A stretch of DNA of 64,000 bases from Alphaproteobacteria bacterium (GCA_016793165.1 JAEULA010000116.1:1-64000), one strand, 5' to 3'. Positions 8,398 to 17,647 are shown, numbered from the stretch's first letter. Program-made: numbers and translations. Notes: generated from the letters alone by a model not told the origin.

Positions 8398-9318
8398 CTA
8401 CTTGTCGGCTTCGACCAGGCCCTTCACGAACAGCCGCTGGAGCGCGATCACGACCGCGATCGGCGGGATCATCACGATCACGGCCCCGGCCATCGCGACG
8501 TTCCATTCGGGACGGCCGTCGCCGCCGGGCAGCAGCTTCGACACGCCCAGCACCGCGGTGTGGTAGGCCGCGTCGGTCGTCATCAGCAGCGGCCAGAGGT
8601 ACTGGTTCCAGCCGTAGAGGAAGAGGATCACCGCCAGGGCCGCGATGTTCGTGCGCGACAGCGGCAGCATCATGTCGCGGAAGAATCGCATCGGAGAAGC
8701 GCCGTCGATTCGCGCCGCCTCGGCGAGCTCGCGCGGGATGGTCATGAAGAACTGGCGGAACAGGAACGTACCGGTGGCGGAAGCGACCAGCGGCAGGATC
8801 AGGCCCGTGTAGCTGTTGAGCAGGTTGACCTTCACGTCGAGCCGCGCGGGCGTGCCGGTGAAGAGCCCGACGAGGTCGCCGAGATGCAGCGCATCGAAGA
8901 TCCAGATCGCCGGCGCCAGCGCGTTGGCGACGACCTCGAAGGTCGGGACGATGCGCACTTCCACGGGCAGCATCAGCGAGACGAAGATCAGCCAGAACAC
9001 GAGCGTCTTGAAGCGGAAGTCGAAATAGACGATCGCGAAGGCCGAGAGGATCGAGACCAGGATCTTCCCGCCGGTGATGCCAAGCGCGACGATCGCGCTG
9101 GTCATCAGCCGCGTGCCGAGATCGCCCTTCGACCAGGCGGCGGCCATGTTCTCGGCCAGCCGGCTGCCGGGAAGCAGCGGCATCGGGAAGCTGTTGAGCT
9201 GCTCCACGCTGAGAGTCGAGCCGATCAGCACCACGACGACCGGCAGCCCGGTGAGCACGAGCGCGACCAGCAGCACCGCGTGCGTCACGACGTCCAGGAT
9301 CGGCGTGCGCTCGATCAT
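8398..9318 (-). CDS. ugpE: UgpE-like ABC transporter permease
   Basis: A 306-residue permease of the carbohydrate-uptake type 1 class. It starts with a membrane anchor, has six hydrophobic segments, and carries the coupling loop EAARIDGASPMRFF typical of MalG/UgpE permeases. The segment SFPMPLLPGSRL near residues 43-54 resembles the periplasmic loop of UgpE. It is the last gene of ugpBAE, seven bases after ugpA. By homology the system imports sn-glycerol-3-phosphate or glycerophosphodiesters, but relatives also carry polyols and sugars, and the divergent operon here suggests a polyol. No UgpC ATPase is present. Confidence 0.85.
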   Translation of the reverse strand: MIERTPILDVVTHAVLLVALVLTGLPVVVVLIGSTLSVEQLNSFPMPLLPGSRLAENMAAAWSKGDLGTRLMTSAIVALGITGGKILVSILSAFAIVYFDFRFKTLVFWLIFVSLMLPVEVRIVPTFEVVANALAPAIWIFDALHLGDLVGLFTGTPARLDVKVNLLNSYTGLILPLVASATGTFLFRQFFMTIPRELAEAARIDGASPMRFFRDMMLPLSRTNIAALAVILFLYGWNQYLWPLLMTTDAAYHTAVLGVSKLLPGGDGRPEWNVAMAGAVIVMIPPIAVVIALQRLFVKGLVEADK

Positions 9319-9325
9319 GACGCCG

Positions 9326-10213
9326 TCACGACGCGTAATGGACCTTGCGCTCGACCAGCCGGAACTGGGCGAGCGTCAACAGGATCACGAGGATCATCAG
9401 GATCACCGACTGCGCGCCCGACGAGCCGTAGTCGAGGCTGACGAAGCCGTCGCGGAAGGTCTTGTAGGCGAGGATCGTGGTCGCAGTCCCGGGGCCGCCC
9501 TTCGTCATGACGTGGACGATGCCGAAGGTCTCGAAGAAGGCGTAGACGACGTTCATCACGACAAGGAAGAACGTGGTCGGCCCCAGCAGCGGCACGACGA
9601 TGTCGCGCGTGCGGCGCAGCACGCCCGCCCCGTCGATGGCCGCCTGCTCGATCAGGAAGCGCGGGATCGCCTGCAGGCCGGCGAGGAAGAAGATGAAGTT
9701 GTAGCTGATCTGCTTCCACACCGAGGCGACCACGACCAGGGCCAGGCCGTGGCCGGGATCGAGGTTCGGCCGCCATTCGATGCCGATCCACTTGGTGAGC
9801 ACGTAGGCGACGAGCCCGATGCCCGGGTCGAGCAGGAAGATCCAGAGCACGCCGACGATGACCGGCGCGACCGCGTAGGGCCACAGCAGCAGCGTGCGGT
9901 AGGCGCCGCGACCCCGCACCGCGCGATCGACGAACAGCGCGAGGAGGAGGCCGATCGCCGTCGAGAGCCCGGCGACGAGGAAGCTGAACAGGAAGGTGAC
10001 CTGGACGGATTCGAGATACTCCGGGCTCTCGAAGAGCCGCGTGAAGTTCTCGAGGCCGACGAACTGCGGATTGTTGCCGAAGGCGTCGGTCATCATGACC
10101 GACTGGTAGATCGCCTGTCCGGCCGGCCAGTAGAAGAACACGAACAGGATCAGCAGCTGCGGCACGAGCAGCAGATAGGGTAGCCAGCGGCTGCGGAAGA
10201 CGGACGAGCCCAT
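9326..10213 (-). CDS. ugpA: UgpA-like ABC transporter permease
   Basis: A 295-residue inner-membrane permease with the UgpA/MalF-type N-terminus (LPYLLLVPQLLILFVFFYWP), a FVGLENFTRLF periplasmic loop and the coupling loop AAIDGAGVLRRTRDI. The ATG at 10213 is preferred over a longer frame starting at 10342, because the extra 43 residues come from the tail of the upstream gene and the intercistronic stem-loop. It is the second gene of the operon, 64 bases after ugpB. Those 64 bases contain a strong hairpin that probably sets it below ugpB in expression. Confidence 0.85.
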   Translation of the reverse strand: MGSSVFRSRWLPYLLLVPQLLILFVFFYWPAGQAIYQSVMMTDAFGNNPQFVGLENFTRLFESPEYLESVQVTFLFSFLVAGLSTAIGLLLALFVDRAVRGRGAYRTLLLWPYAVAPVIVGVLWIFLLDPGIGLVAYVLTKWIGIEWRPNLDPGHGLALVVVASVWKQISYNFIFFLAGLQAIPRFLIEQAAIDGAGVLRRTRDIVVPLLGPTTFFLVVMNVVYAFFETFGIVHVMTKGGPGTATTILAYKTFRDGFVSLDYGSSGAQSVILMILVILLTLAQFRLVERKVHYAS

Positions 10214-10229
10214 GTCGTCGCGGCGGCGA

Positions 10230-10267
10230 GGTCCGACCCGCCGCCGCGCAGGGCGGCGGGTCGGACC
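10230..10267 (-). promoter_or_regulatory. intercistronic stem-loop between ugpB and ugpA
   Basis: A perfect 16-base inverted repeat (GGTCCGACCCGCCGCC and its complement) with a 6-base loop, GCGCAG. It starts 10 bases after the ugpB stop and ends 16 bases before the ugpA ATG. No U-run follows, so complete termination is unlikely. The place and strength fit an mRNA-stabilising or partly attenuating hairpin that favours the binding protein over the permeases, as is known for maltose-type operons. Comparable hairpins follow the other three binding-protein genes in the window. Confidence 0.75.
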
Positions 10268-10277
10268 GGTCCCGGGC

Positions 10278-11627
10278 TCAGAGCTTGCCGCGGTTCTGCT
10301 GCTCGAAGCGCCGCAGCAGCTCGTTGGCGCGGCGGACCGCATCGTCCATCGCCTGCTGCACGCTCTTCTGGCCGATCAGCGCGCGCTCGACCTCCTCGGT
10401 GAAGACGACGCGGATGCCCTCGTGGTTGCCGAGGCGGATCGCCCGTGAATTCGCCGTCGGGGCGTTGAGCAGCAGCTGCCGGATCGCGATCCCCATCGCC
10501 GGCTTCTGGTTGTAGTAGCCGTCCTTGACCAGCTGCTCGTAGGCCGACTTGGTGACCGGCACGTAGCCGGTGCGCTGGTGGTTGTAGATCTGGATCTCCT
10601 TCTGCGACAGGAAGCGGAAGAAGTCGCCGATCCCCGCGTAGACGGCCGGCGCGTGGCCCTTGAGCGCGAACAGCGCCGCGCCGCCGATCACGGTGTTGTT
10701 CGCCGGACGCCCCTCCTCGTGCGGCAGGAAGGTCGCGCCCCATTTCGGCTTCACGTCGCGCTCGAACTGCGCGTGCAGCGCCGAGCTGTCGACGATGAAG
10801 GCGCAGCGCCCCTCGCCGAATTCGGCGCGCGGCCCGCCGGCCGCGGCGCCCGCCGCGGAGCCGTAGATCGCGTACTTGGTGTCGATCCAGCGCTTGATGC
10901 GCTCCATGTGCTGAACGACGCTGGTCTTGTTGAACATCATCTCGACGCCGAGACCCTCGATGCCGTTCTGACCGCTGGCATAGGGGATGTCGTTGCGCGC
11001 GCTGTAGTTCTCGACGTCGATCCACTGGCCGTGGGGGATGAAGCCGTGCAGCGCAAGACCGCACGGCACGCCGCCGGCCTTCATCTTCTCGATCTGCTTC
11101 TCCATCTCCTGCCAGGTCTTGGGCGGGCCGCCGAGACCGAACTTCTCGATCAGGTCGGCGTTGTAGTAGAGGATCGGCGTCGAGCTGTTGAAGGGCATCG
11201 CGATCAGCTTGCCCTTCGGGTCCGTGTAGACGAGCGCCACGGGCGGCACGAGGTCGGCGACGTCGAAGACCACCTTGTTGCGCTCGAGGATCTCGTGCGC
11301 CGGCTCGACCACGCCCGACAGCATCAGCGTAATGACGCTGGACTCGTTGCTCTGCAGCAGATGCGGATGCTCCTTGGCGCGATACGCCGCGGTCACCGCG
11401 TTGAAGCTCTCCTGGTAGCTGCCCTTGAAGATGGGCTTGAGATCGTACTTGTCCTGGCTGGCGTTGTAGCGCTTGGCGACATCCTCGATCCATTCGCCGA
11501 GCTGGCCGCTCATCGAATGCCACCAGTTGATCGTCGTGCGCTGCGCCTGCGCCGGCGCCGCGCTGACCATCAGGCCGATCGCCGCGGCCGCCACTGCCGA
11601 CATGCCGCGCCTTGTCATTCCCGACAT
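10278..11627 (-). CDS. ugpB: UgpB-like periplasmic solute-binding protein
   Basis: A 449-residue extracellular solute-binding protein of family 1. Residues 1-28 form a signal peptide ending AQA; the TRR at residues 5-7 leaves a Tat route conceivable. The mature start TTINWWHSMSGQLGEWIEDV and the downstream YNASQDKYDLKPIFKGSY closely match UgpB-type glycerol-3-phosphate binding proteins. It delivers ligand to UgpAE. It is the first gene of the minus-strand operon and is divergent from an erythritol-kinase-like gene, 229 bases apart, so the two operons may share control. The ligand could be glycerol-3-phosphate, a glycerophosphodiester or a polyol. Confidence 0.85.
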   Translation of the reverse strand: MSGMTRRGMSAVAAAAIGLMVSAAPAQAQRTTINWWHSMSGQLGEWIEDVAKRYNASQDKYDLKPIFKGSYQESFNAVTAAYRAKEHPHLLQSNESSVITLMLSGVVEPAHEILERNKVVFDVADLVPPVALVYTDPKGKLIAMPFNSSTPILYYNADLIEKFGLGGPPKTWQEMEKQIEKMKAGGVPCGLALHGFIPHGQWIDVENYSARNDIPYASGQNGIEGLGVEMMFNKTSVVQHMERIKRWIDTKYAIYGSAAGAAAGGPRAEFGEGRCAFIVDSSALHAQFERDVKPKWGATFLPHEEGRPANNTVIGGAALFALKGHAPAVYAGIGDFFRFLSQKEIQIYNHQRTGYVPVTKSAYEQLVKDGYYNQKPAMGIAIRQLLLNAPTANSRAIRLGNHEGIRVVFTEEVERALIGQKSVQQAMDDAVRRANELLRRFEQQNRGKL

Positions 11628-11782
11628 CGCGTCCTCCCCGTTTTCAGCGCGCCGATTGTCCCGACCGTCCGGGCGCGCGCGGCCCGATCCGGTCCCCGTC
11701 GGGCATCCGCCCCGCCGGCGGCGCGCCGAAGCATCGAACGCGTCGACGACGCCGCGCCGGAGCGGCCCGCCCGATCACCCCA

Positions 11783-11835
11783 TTGACACGGCGCGACGCT
11801 AGCGGACATCTGTTGCGCGCGGAACACTTTTGTTC
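11783..11835. promoter_or_regulatory. candidate promoter and operator between ugpB and the polyol operon
   Basis: A consensus TTGACA -35 box lies at 11783-11788 on the plus strand; the -10 is weak (an ACATCT-like sequence at about 11806). Downstream are three related half-sites: TGTT at 11811-11814, GAACA at 11822-11826 and TGTTC at 11831-11835. They form TGTT-N8-AACA and the perfect GAACA-CTTT-TGTTC. The latter lies 21 bases before the kinase ATG, a position from which a bound SorC/EryD-type repressor could block transcription. Assignment to the SorC regulator encoded downstream is inference. Confidence 0.4.
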
Positions 11836-11856
11836 GGCACGGGCCGGGGAGCGTCG

Positions 11857-13428
11857 ATGGAACTGCGCGCCGATCGCGGGGACGTGTTCATCGGTCTCGA
11901 CTCCGGCACGTCCGTCGTCAAGGCGATCGCCTTCGATCGGGCGGGGCGGCAGATCGCCATGGCGGCCGCGCCGAACCGGACGATCGCGGTCGGGCACGGC
12001 GGCGTCGAGCAGGACATGGACGACGTCTGGCGGTCGGCGGCGCAGGTCGTCGCGGCGCTCGGCGAGCGCGTGCCCGATCTCGCGCGGCGCGCCGCGGCGC
12101 TCGCCGTCACCGCGCAAGGCGATGGCACCTGGCTGATCGACGGCCGCGGCGCGCCCGTCGGGCGCGCCTGGCTGTGGCTCGACGGCCGCGGCGGCGCGAT
12201 CGTGGACGAGCTGCGCCGCGACGGGACCGACGCGGCGGTCTTCCGCGCCACCGGCACCGTACTGAGCCCGTCGCTGCAGAGCGCCCAGCTGCTCGCCATG
12301 CGCCGGCACGCGCCGGAGAAACTCGCGCGCGCGTCCCACGCGCTGCACTGCAAGGACTGGCTCTACTACAAGCTCGCCGGCGAGATCGGCACCGATCCTT
12401 GCGAGGGCGTCAACACCTACGGCGATGTGCTCGCCCGCCGCTACGACGACGGCGTGCTCGAGCGTCTCGGTCTGTACGCCGAGCGCCGGCTGCTGCCCGA
12501 GATCGTCGACGGGACCGCGCATTGCGGCCGGCTGGCGCCCGAGGCCGCGCGCGCGACGGCGCTGCCGGCCGGCCTGCCGGTCGTGCTGGCGCCGGTCGAC
12601 TATCTCGCGACCGCGATCGGCGGCGGCGTCCTCGGCGACTCGGACGACATCGGCTGCTCCGTGCTCGGCAGCGCGGGCATGCACCTGATGCTGCTCGCCG
12701 ACCCCGTCGCCGCGACGCAGGGCGCGCCGTGCGGCTACACCGTCCTGTTCCCGCGGCCGGGCACCTGGCTGCGCATGGTCTCGAACATGGCGACGAGCCT
12801 GAACGTCGACTGGCTCGTCGGCCTGGCCGCGGACGCCGCGGAGCGCATCACCGGCACGACGGTGGATCGCCGGCGCGTGCTGGGCCTCCTGGACGAGGGC
12901 GCTGCCCGGGCTGCGCCGGGCGCGGCGCTCTATCACCCCTACATCTCCGAGGCCGGCGAGCGCGGCCCCTTCGTCGAGCCGCGTGCACGCGCCCAGTTCC
13001 ACGGGCTGAGCACGCGCACGACGATCGACGACCTGATGCGCGCGGTGCTCGAGGGCATCGTCTTCGCCGCGCGGGACTGCTACGCGGCGATGCCGGTGCA
13101 GCCGCGCGAGCTGCGGCTCGCCGGCGGCGCGGCGCGGAGCGCGACCGTGCGCCAGGCGATGGCCGCGGCCCTGCGCGCGCGCGTGCGCCGCAGCGGGCAC
13201 GACGAGGCCGGCGCACTCGGCGCGGTGGCGGTCGCCGCCGTAGGCCTTGGCGCCTTCGCGTCGATCGACGCGGCCTGCGTGGCCTGGGTCGACCCGCAGC
13301 TCGGCGCGGCGGAGATTGCGGAGCCCGCGCTCGCCGATCGCTACGAGCAGATTTTCTCGGCCTATCGCGTCGGCCGCGAGGACTCGCGACGCGTCTGGTC
13401 GTCGTTGCATGAAACCGGGAGACATTGA
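11857..13428 (+). CDS. eryA: FGGY-family kinase, erythritol kinase (EryA)-like
   Basis: A 523-residue ATP-dependent polyol kinase. The N-terminal lobe has the FGGY phosphate motif DSGTSVVKAIAFD. It is followed by GGVEQDMDDVW and AQGDGTWLIDGRG, which I recognise from erythritol kinases of rhizobia and Brucella. HCKDWLYYKL and SEGV-like CEGVNTYGD also fit EryA. The ATG at 11857 has GGGGAG about six bases upstream; a longer frame from 11830 is less likely. It is the first gene of the plus-strand operon and overlaps the aldolase start by one base. EryA makes erythritol phosphate, but the downstream enzymes here differ from the classical route, so another C4-C6 polyol is possible. Confidence 0.8.
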   Translation: MELRADRGDVFIGLDSGTSVVKAIAFDRAGRQIAMAAAPNRTIAVGHGGVEQDMDDVWRSAAQVVAALGERVPDLARRAAALAVTAQGDGTWLIDGRGAPVGRAWLWLDGRGGAIVDELRRDGTDAAVFRATGTVLSPSLQSAQLLAMRRHAPEKLARASHALHCKDWLYYKLAGEIGTDPCEGVNTYGDVLARRYDDGVLERLGLYAERRLLPEIVDGTAHCGRLAPEAARATALPAGLPVVLAPVDYLATAIGGGVLGDSDDIGCSVLGSAGMHLMLLADPVAATQGAPCGYTVLFPRPGTWLRMVSNMATSLNVDWLVGLAADAAERITGTTVDRRRVLGLLDEGAARAAPGAALYHPYISEAGERGPFVEPRARAQFHGLSTRTTIDDLMRAVLEGIVFAARDCYAAMPVQPRELRLAGGAARSATVRQAMAAALRARVRRSGHDEAGALGAVAVAAVGLGAFASIDAACVAWVDPQLGAAEIAEPALADRYEQIFSAYRVGREDSRRVWSSLHETGRH

Positions 13429-14105
13429 TGCCGAAGCTTCGCCACCTCGAGGAACGCCGGGCCATGATCGCGGCCTGCCGCGACATGAACCGGCTGGGGA
13501 TCAACCAAGGCACGTCGGGGAACATCAGCGTCCGCGTCGACGGCGGCTTCCTGGTGACACCCACGGGAGTTCCGTATGACAAGCTCGCGCCGGAGCTGAT
13601 GGTGCTGATGACGGCGGACGGCCGCTTCAAGGGCGACGTCCTGCCGTCCAGCGAGTGGCGCTTCCATCGCGACATCCTCGCGCGGCGGCCGGACGCCAAC
13701 GCGGTGGTCCATTGCCACGCGATGTTCTCGACGACGCTCGCGATCCTCCACAAGGAGATCCCGCCGATCCACTACATGATCGCGGCGGCCGGCGGCCCGT
13801 CGATCCGCTGCGCGCCCTACGCCACATACGGCACGCAGGAGCTGTCGGACCACGCGCTGGCCGCGCTCGAGGATCGCAAGGCCTGCCTCCTCGCCAACCA
13901 CGGCATGATCGCGCTCGGCCCGACGCTCGCGCGCGCGATGTGGCTCGCCGTCGAGGTCGAGACGCTGGCTGCCCAGTACTGGCGGGCGCTGCAGGCGGGC
14001 AAGCCGAAGCTGCTCTCCGCGGCCGAGATCGCCACGGTGATGGGCAAATTCGGCAGCTACGGCCAGCAGCCCAAGCTGAAGCCCGGGCCGAAGCGGCGCC
14101 GGTGA
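13428..14105 (+). CDS. class II aldolase/adducin family protein, FucA-like
   Basis: A 225-residue zinc aldolase. All key residues of L-fuculose-1-phosphate aldolase are visible: E76 in SSEW as catalytic acid, and zinc ligands H95 and H97 in VVHCHAMF and H158 in LANHGM. The GTSGNIS phosphate-binding loop is at 28-34. FucA-type enzymes cleave a ketose-1-phosphate to dihydroxyacetone phosphate plus an aldehyde. The ATG at 13428 overlaps the kinase stop by one base, and its own stop overlaps the next gene's GTG start. Sitting between a polyol kinase and a polyol-phosphate dehydrogenase, it most likely cleaves their joint product. Confidence 0.85.
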   Translation: MPKLRHLEERRAMIAACRDMNRLGINQGTSGNISVRVDGGFLVTPTGVPYDKLAPELMVLMTADGRFKGDVLPSSEWRFHRDILARRPDANAVVHCHAMFSTTLAILHKEIPPIHYMIAAAGGPSIRCAPYATYGTQELSDHALAALEDRKACLLANHGMIALGPTLARAMWLAVEVETLAAQYWRALQAGKPKLLSAAEIATVMGKFGSYGQQPKLKPGPKRRR

Positions 14106-15628
14106 GCGGGGCGGCCATGGATTGCGACCTGCTGGTCGTCGGCGCCGGCATCAACGGCGCCGGCATCGCGCGCGACGCCGCCGGCCGGGGCCTGTCCGTG
14201 GTCGTCTGCGACAAGGGCGATCTCGGCGGCGGCACGTCGTCGGCCAGCGGCAAGCTCATCCATGGCGGCCTGCGCTATCTCGAGCATCTCGAGTTCCGCC
14301 TCGTGCGCGAGGCGCTCACGGAGCGCGAGACCCTGATGGGCATCGCGCCGCACATCACGCGGCCGATGCGCTTCGTGCTGCCGCACGACATCGAGCGCCG
14401 GCCCTTCTGGTTCGTGCGGCTGGGCCTGATGCTCTACGACCATCTCGGGCGGCGGAAGTCGCTGCCCGGCACCGAAGTCATCCGGCTCGACCGGTCGCCC
14501 GCCGGCGCGACGCTGCGCCGCCGGAACGACCGGGCGTTCGTCTATTCCGACGTCTGGGTCGACGACGCGCGGCTCGTCGTCCTCAACTGCATCGATGCGG
14601 CCGAACGCGGCGCGACGGTCCTGCCGCGCACGGCTTGCGTCGCGGCGCATGCCGAGGACGGGCATTGGATCGCGACGCTCGAGGCCGAGGGCGGCATGCG
14701 GCACGCCGTGCGCGCCCGCGCCGTGGTCAATGCCGCGGGACCGTGGGTCGACGAGGTGCTCCGCGGCGCGATCCGGGCCAATGCCGATCGGCGCGTGCGG
14801 CTCGTCAAGGGCAGCCACGTCGTCCTGCGCAAGTGGTACGCGGGCGATCACGCCTATGTGCTGCAGAACGACGACCGACGCCTGCTCTTCGTCGTGCCGT
14901 TCGAGGACGACTTCGTCGTCGTCGGCACGACCGATATCCCCTTCACCGACCGGGCCGAGGCGGTGGCGATCGACGACGCCGAGATCGCCTACCTGCTGGG
15001 CGCGCTCAACAGGCGCTTCGCGCTGTCGCTGACGGCTGCGGACCTCGTCTGGCGCTTCAGCGGCGTGCGCCCGCTCCTCGACGACGGCCAGGCCAATCCC
15101 TCGGCCGTGACGCGCGACTACGCCTTCGACCTGCAGCGGCGCGACGGCGGGCCGCCGCTGCTGTCGATCTTCGGCGGCAAGATCACGACCTATCGCCGGC
15201 TCGCCGAGCACGCGCTGCGCGAGCTCGGCCCGCTGCTGGGGAGCACGGCGGCGCCCTGGACCGCCGGCGGCGTCCTGCCGGGCGGCGACGGCGGCGTTGC
15301 GGCGGCCGAAGACTTCGCGGAGTCGCTGCGCCGGGACTTCCCGTGGCTGCCGCCCGCCCTGGCGCGGCGCTATGCGCGGACCTACGGCTCGCGCGCGCGG
15401 CGTCTCATCGGGGATGCGCGGCGCACCGACGATCTGGGTCGGGACTTCGGCGCCGGGCTGCACGAGCGCGAGCTCGTCCATCTCCGCGATGGCGAATGGG
15501 CACGCTGCGCGGACGACGCGATCTGGCGGCGCACCAAGCTGGGCCTGCATCTCGCGCCGCCGCAGGTGGCCGCGATCGCGCGATGGTTCGATGCCGGCGA
15601 CGCCGCCCGCAAGGCGGCCGCGCGATGA
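14102..15628 (+). CDS. eryB: FAD-dependent glycerol-3-phosphate dehydrogenase family protein, EryB-like
   Basis: A 508-residue GlpD-family flavoenzyme. The FAD Rossmann motif VVGAGINGAGIARDAAGRG lies near the start. It is followed by TSSASGKLIHGGLRYLE and REALTERETLMG, both GlpD/EryB signatures, and GGKITTYRRLAEHAL in the substrate domain. GlpD enzymes oxidise the C2 hydroxyl next to a phosphorylated carbon and pass electrons to quinone at the membrane. The GTG at 14102 overlaps the aldolase stop (GTGA); an ATG at 14117 is the alternative start. In this operon it would turn a polyol-1-phosphate into a 2-ketose-1-phosphate, the substrate form FucA-type aldolases need. Confidence 0.8.
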   Translation: MSGAAMDCDLLVVGAGINGAGIARDAAGRGLSVVVCDKGDLGGGTSSASGKLIHGGLRYLEHLEFRLVREALTERETLMGIAPHITRPMRFVLPHDIERRPFWFVRLGLMLYDHLGRRKSLPGTEVIRLDRSPAGATLRRRNDRAFVYSDVWVDDARLVVLNCIDAAERGATVLPRTACVAAHAEDGHWIATLEAEGGMRHAVRARAVVNAAGPWVDEVLRGAIRANADRRVRLVKGSHVVLRKWYAGDHAYVLQNDDRRLLFVVPFEDDFVVVGTTDIPFTDRAEAVAIDDAEIAYLLGALNRRFALSLTAADLVWRFSGVRPLLDDGQANPSAVTRDYAFDLQRRDGGPPLLSIFGGKITTYRRLAEHALRELGPLLGSTAAPWTAGGVLPGGDGGVAAAEDFAESLRRDFPWLPPALARRYARTYGSRARRLIGDARRTDDLGRDFGAGLHERELVHLRDGEWARCADDAIWRRTKLGLHLAPPQVAAIARWFDAGDAARKAAAR

Positions 15629-16623
15629 GCGATCGTCCGATGGCTCCCGACGGCACGCGGCTCGAGCAGCTCCGGATCCGCATCGCGTGGCTCTACTACA
15701 TCGAGGGCCTCACCCAGGAACGGATCGGTCGCGCGCTCGGGCTGACACGCGGGCGGGTCAATCGCCTGCTCGCGGAGTCGCGCGAGTTGGGCGTCGTCAG
15801 GTTCCAGATCAGCTCGAAGCTCGCCCATGCCGTCGAGCTCGAGCGGGGCCTGATGCGGAGGTTCAAGCTCTCCAACGTCGTCGTCGCGCCGCGCCCTGTC
15901 GACGAGGGCGACGCGCCGATCGTCGTCGGCACGGCGGCGGGCGAGGTGCTGCCGGGCTGGCTCCGCGCCGGCCAGTCCGTCGGCATCGGGTGGGGAAAGA
16001 CGATGCATGCGGCATCGCGGGCCCTGGCGTTCGGCGGCCCGCGCGGCCTCAAGATCGTGTCGATGTTCGGCGGCCTGCCGCGCAGCGCGACGATCAACCC
16101 CTACGACATCGCCTCGCGCTTCGCCGCGGTCCTGCAGGCGGAGTGCTACTTCCTCAACGCGCCGATGGTCGGGTCGACCGACTCGAGCACGCGCGCGCTG
16201 CGCCACCATCATCTCGTGCGCGATTCCTTCCGCCGCATGCTCGGCGTCGACATGGCGCTGATCAGCCTCGGGCATCTCGGCACCAGCTCGACCAATGTCG
16301 AGTTCGGGATTTTGTCCGAGGCGCACCGCAAGGGCCTGATCGCCGCCGGCGCCGTCGGCGACGTTTTCGGCTATTACGTCGATGCCGGCGGCCGCGCCGT
16401 GCCGCACGCCGCCAACCGCACGGTCGTCATGCCGCCGCTCGAGGCGTTGTGGCGGATCCCTCGCCTCGTCGTCGTCTCGGGCGGCGAGAACAAGGTGCCG
16501 ATCCTGCGGGCCGTGTTGGGACTCGGCCATGTCGACACGCTGGTCACCGACGAGTCCGCCGCCGAGCGCCTGCTCGACGACACGGCCGCCAAGCCCCGCC
16601 TGCCCAGGCTTCGAAGGAGATGA
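15625..16623 (+). CDS. eryD: SorC/DeoR-family sugar-binding transcriptional regulator, EryD-like
   Basis: A 332-residue regulator. Residues about 16-60 form a helix-turn-helix (LYYIEGLTQERIGRALGLTR, then GRVNRLLAESRELG), followed by the SorC effector domain, which has an NagB/phosphosugar-isomerase-like fold (VGIGWGKTMHAASRAL; ISLGHLGTSSTNVEFG). EryD-type proteins repress polyol operons and are released by the polyol or its phosphate. The ATG overlaps the dehydrogenase stop (ATGA). Being inside the operon, it probably regulates the operon itself and perhaps the divergent ugpBAE. Confidence 0.85.
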   Translation: MSDRPMAPDGTRLEQLRIRIAWLYYIEGLTQERIGRALGLTRGRVNRLLAESRELGVVRFQISSKLAHAVELERGLMRRFKLSNVVVAPRPVDEGDAPIVVGTAAGEVLPGWLRAGQSVGIGWGKTMHAASRALAFGGPRGLKIVSMFGGLPRSATINPYDIASRFAAVLQAECYFLNAPMVGSTDSSTRALRHHHLVRDSFRRMLGVDMALISLGHLGTSSTNVEFGILSEAHRKGLIAAGAVGDVFGYYVDAGGRAVPHAANRTVVMPPLEALWRIPRLVVVSGGENKVPILRAVLGLGHVDTLVTDESAAERLLDDTAAKPRLPRLRRR

Positions 16624-16630
16624 GGTCGCC

Positions 16631-17647
16631 ATGCGCGCAGCCATCCTGACCGGCATCCGCTCGATCAAGCTCGGCGAACTGCCGCCACCGAGCCCCCGCA
16701 ACGACGAGGTTCGCGTCCGTGTCGCCGCGGTCGGCGTCTGCGGCAGCGACCTGCACAACTACCTCGAGGGCAGCACCACGGGCGCGCAGGTGGTCCAGCC
16801 CCTGGTCCTCGGCCACGAGTTCGCGGGCGTGATCACGCCCGATATCGCCGACCGCGTCGGCCTCGCGGCGGGAACGATCGTCGCCGTCGATCCCGCACGG
16901 CCATGCGGCGTGTGCGAATGGTGCGAGCGCGGCCACACCAATCTTTGCCCGGATGTCCGCTTCCTGGGCTACCCGCCCAACAACGGCGCGATGGCCGAGT
17001 TCGTGTCGGTGCCGCCCGATGCGCTGCACGCCCTGCCCGGGGGGATGGATGCCGCCGACGGCGTGCTGCTCGAGACGCTCGGCGTGGCGCTGCACGCGGT
17101 CGACCTCGCCAGGCCGCGGCTGGGCGAGACCGTCGCGGTCCTCGGCTGCGGCCCGGTCGGGCTCCTGCTCGTCCAGCTCGCGCGCGCGGCGGGTGCCGGC
17201 CGCGTCCTCGCCGTCGACCCCGTCGCCTATCGCCACCGCCTCGCGACGACGATGGGCGCCGAAGCCGGCTTCGCGACGATCGCCGAGCTCGCCGAGGCGA
17301 CCGGCAGGCGCGGCGCGGACCTCGTCCTCGAGGCGACCGACTCCGAGCACGGCTTCGATCACGCGACGCGCGCCGCGCGCATCGGCGGCCGCCTCGTCAT
17401 GGTCGGCATCCCGACCGGCAACCGCTACACGATCGCCGCTTCCGAGGCGCGCCGGCGCGGGCTCAGCGTCAAGTTCTCGCGGCGCATGCCCGAGATCTAC
17501 CCGCGCGCCATCGCCCTCGCGGCGAGCGGGCGCGTCGACATGCGCCCGCTCGCGACGCACCGGTTCAAGCTCGAGGAGACGCCGCGCGCCTTCGAGATGC
17601 AGGCCGCGCGCGAGGACGGGATCATCAAGGCGATCATCTATCCATGA
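16631..17647 (+). CDS. zinc-dependent medium-chain alcohol dehydrogenase
   Basis: A 338-residue MDR enzyme related to threonine, sorbitol and butanediol dehydrogenases. Catalytic zinc ligands are C37 (CGSD) and H62/E63 (GHEF). The structural zinc loop is complete (C92, C95, C98, C106). The NAD-binding turn is VLGCGPVGLLLVQLARA. It begins seven bases after the regulator with GAAGGAGATGAGG as ribosome site, so it belongs to the polyol operon. It could oxidise the free polyol, or reduce or oxidise the aldehyde released by the aldolase. I cannot decide which from sequence. Confidence 0.85.
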   Translation: MRAAILTGIRSIKLGELPPPSPRNDEVRVRVAAVGVCGSDLHNYLEGSTTGAQVVQPLVLGHEFAGVITPDIADRVGLAAGTIVAVDPARPCGVCEWCERGHTNLCPDVRFLGYPPNNGAMAEFVSVPPDALHALPGGMDAADGVLLETLGVALHAVDLARPRLGETVAVLGCGPVGLLLVQLARAAGAGRVLAVDPVAYRHRLATTMGAEAGFATIAELAEATGRRGADLVLEATDSEHGFDHATRAARIGGRLVMVGIPTGNRYTIAASEARRRGLSVKFSRRMPEIYPRAIALAASGRVDMRPLATHRFKLEETPRAFEMQAAREDGIIKAIIYP

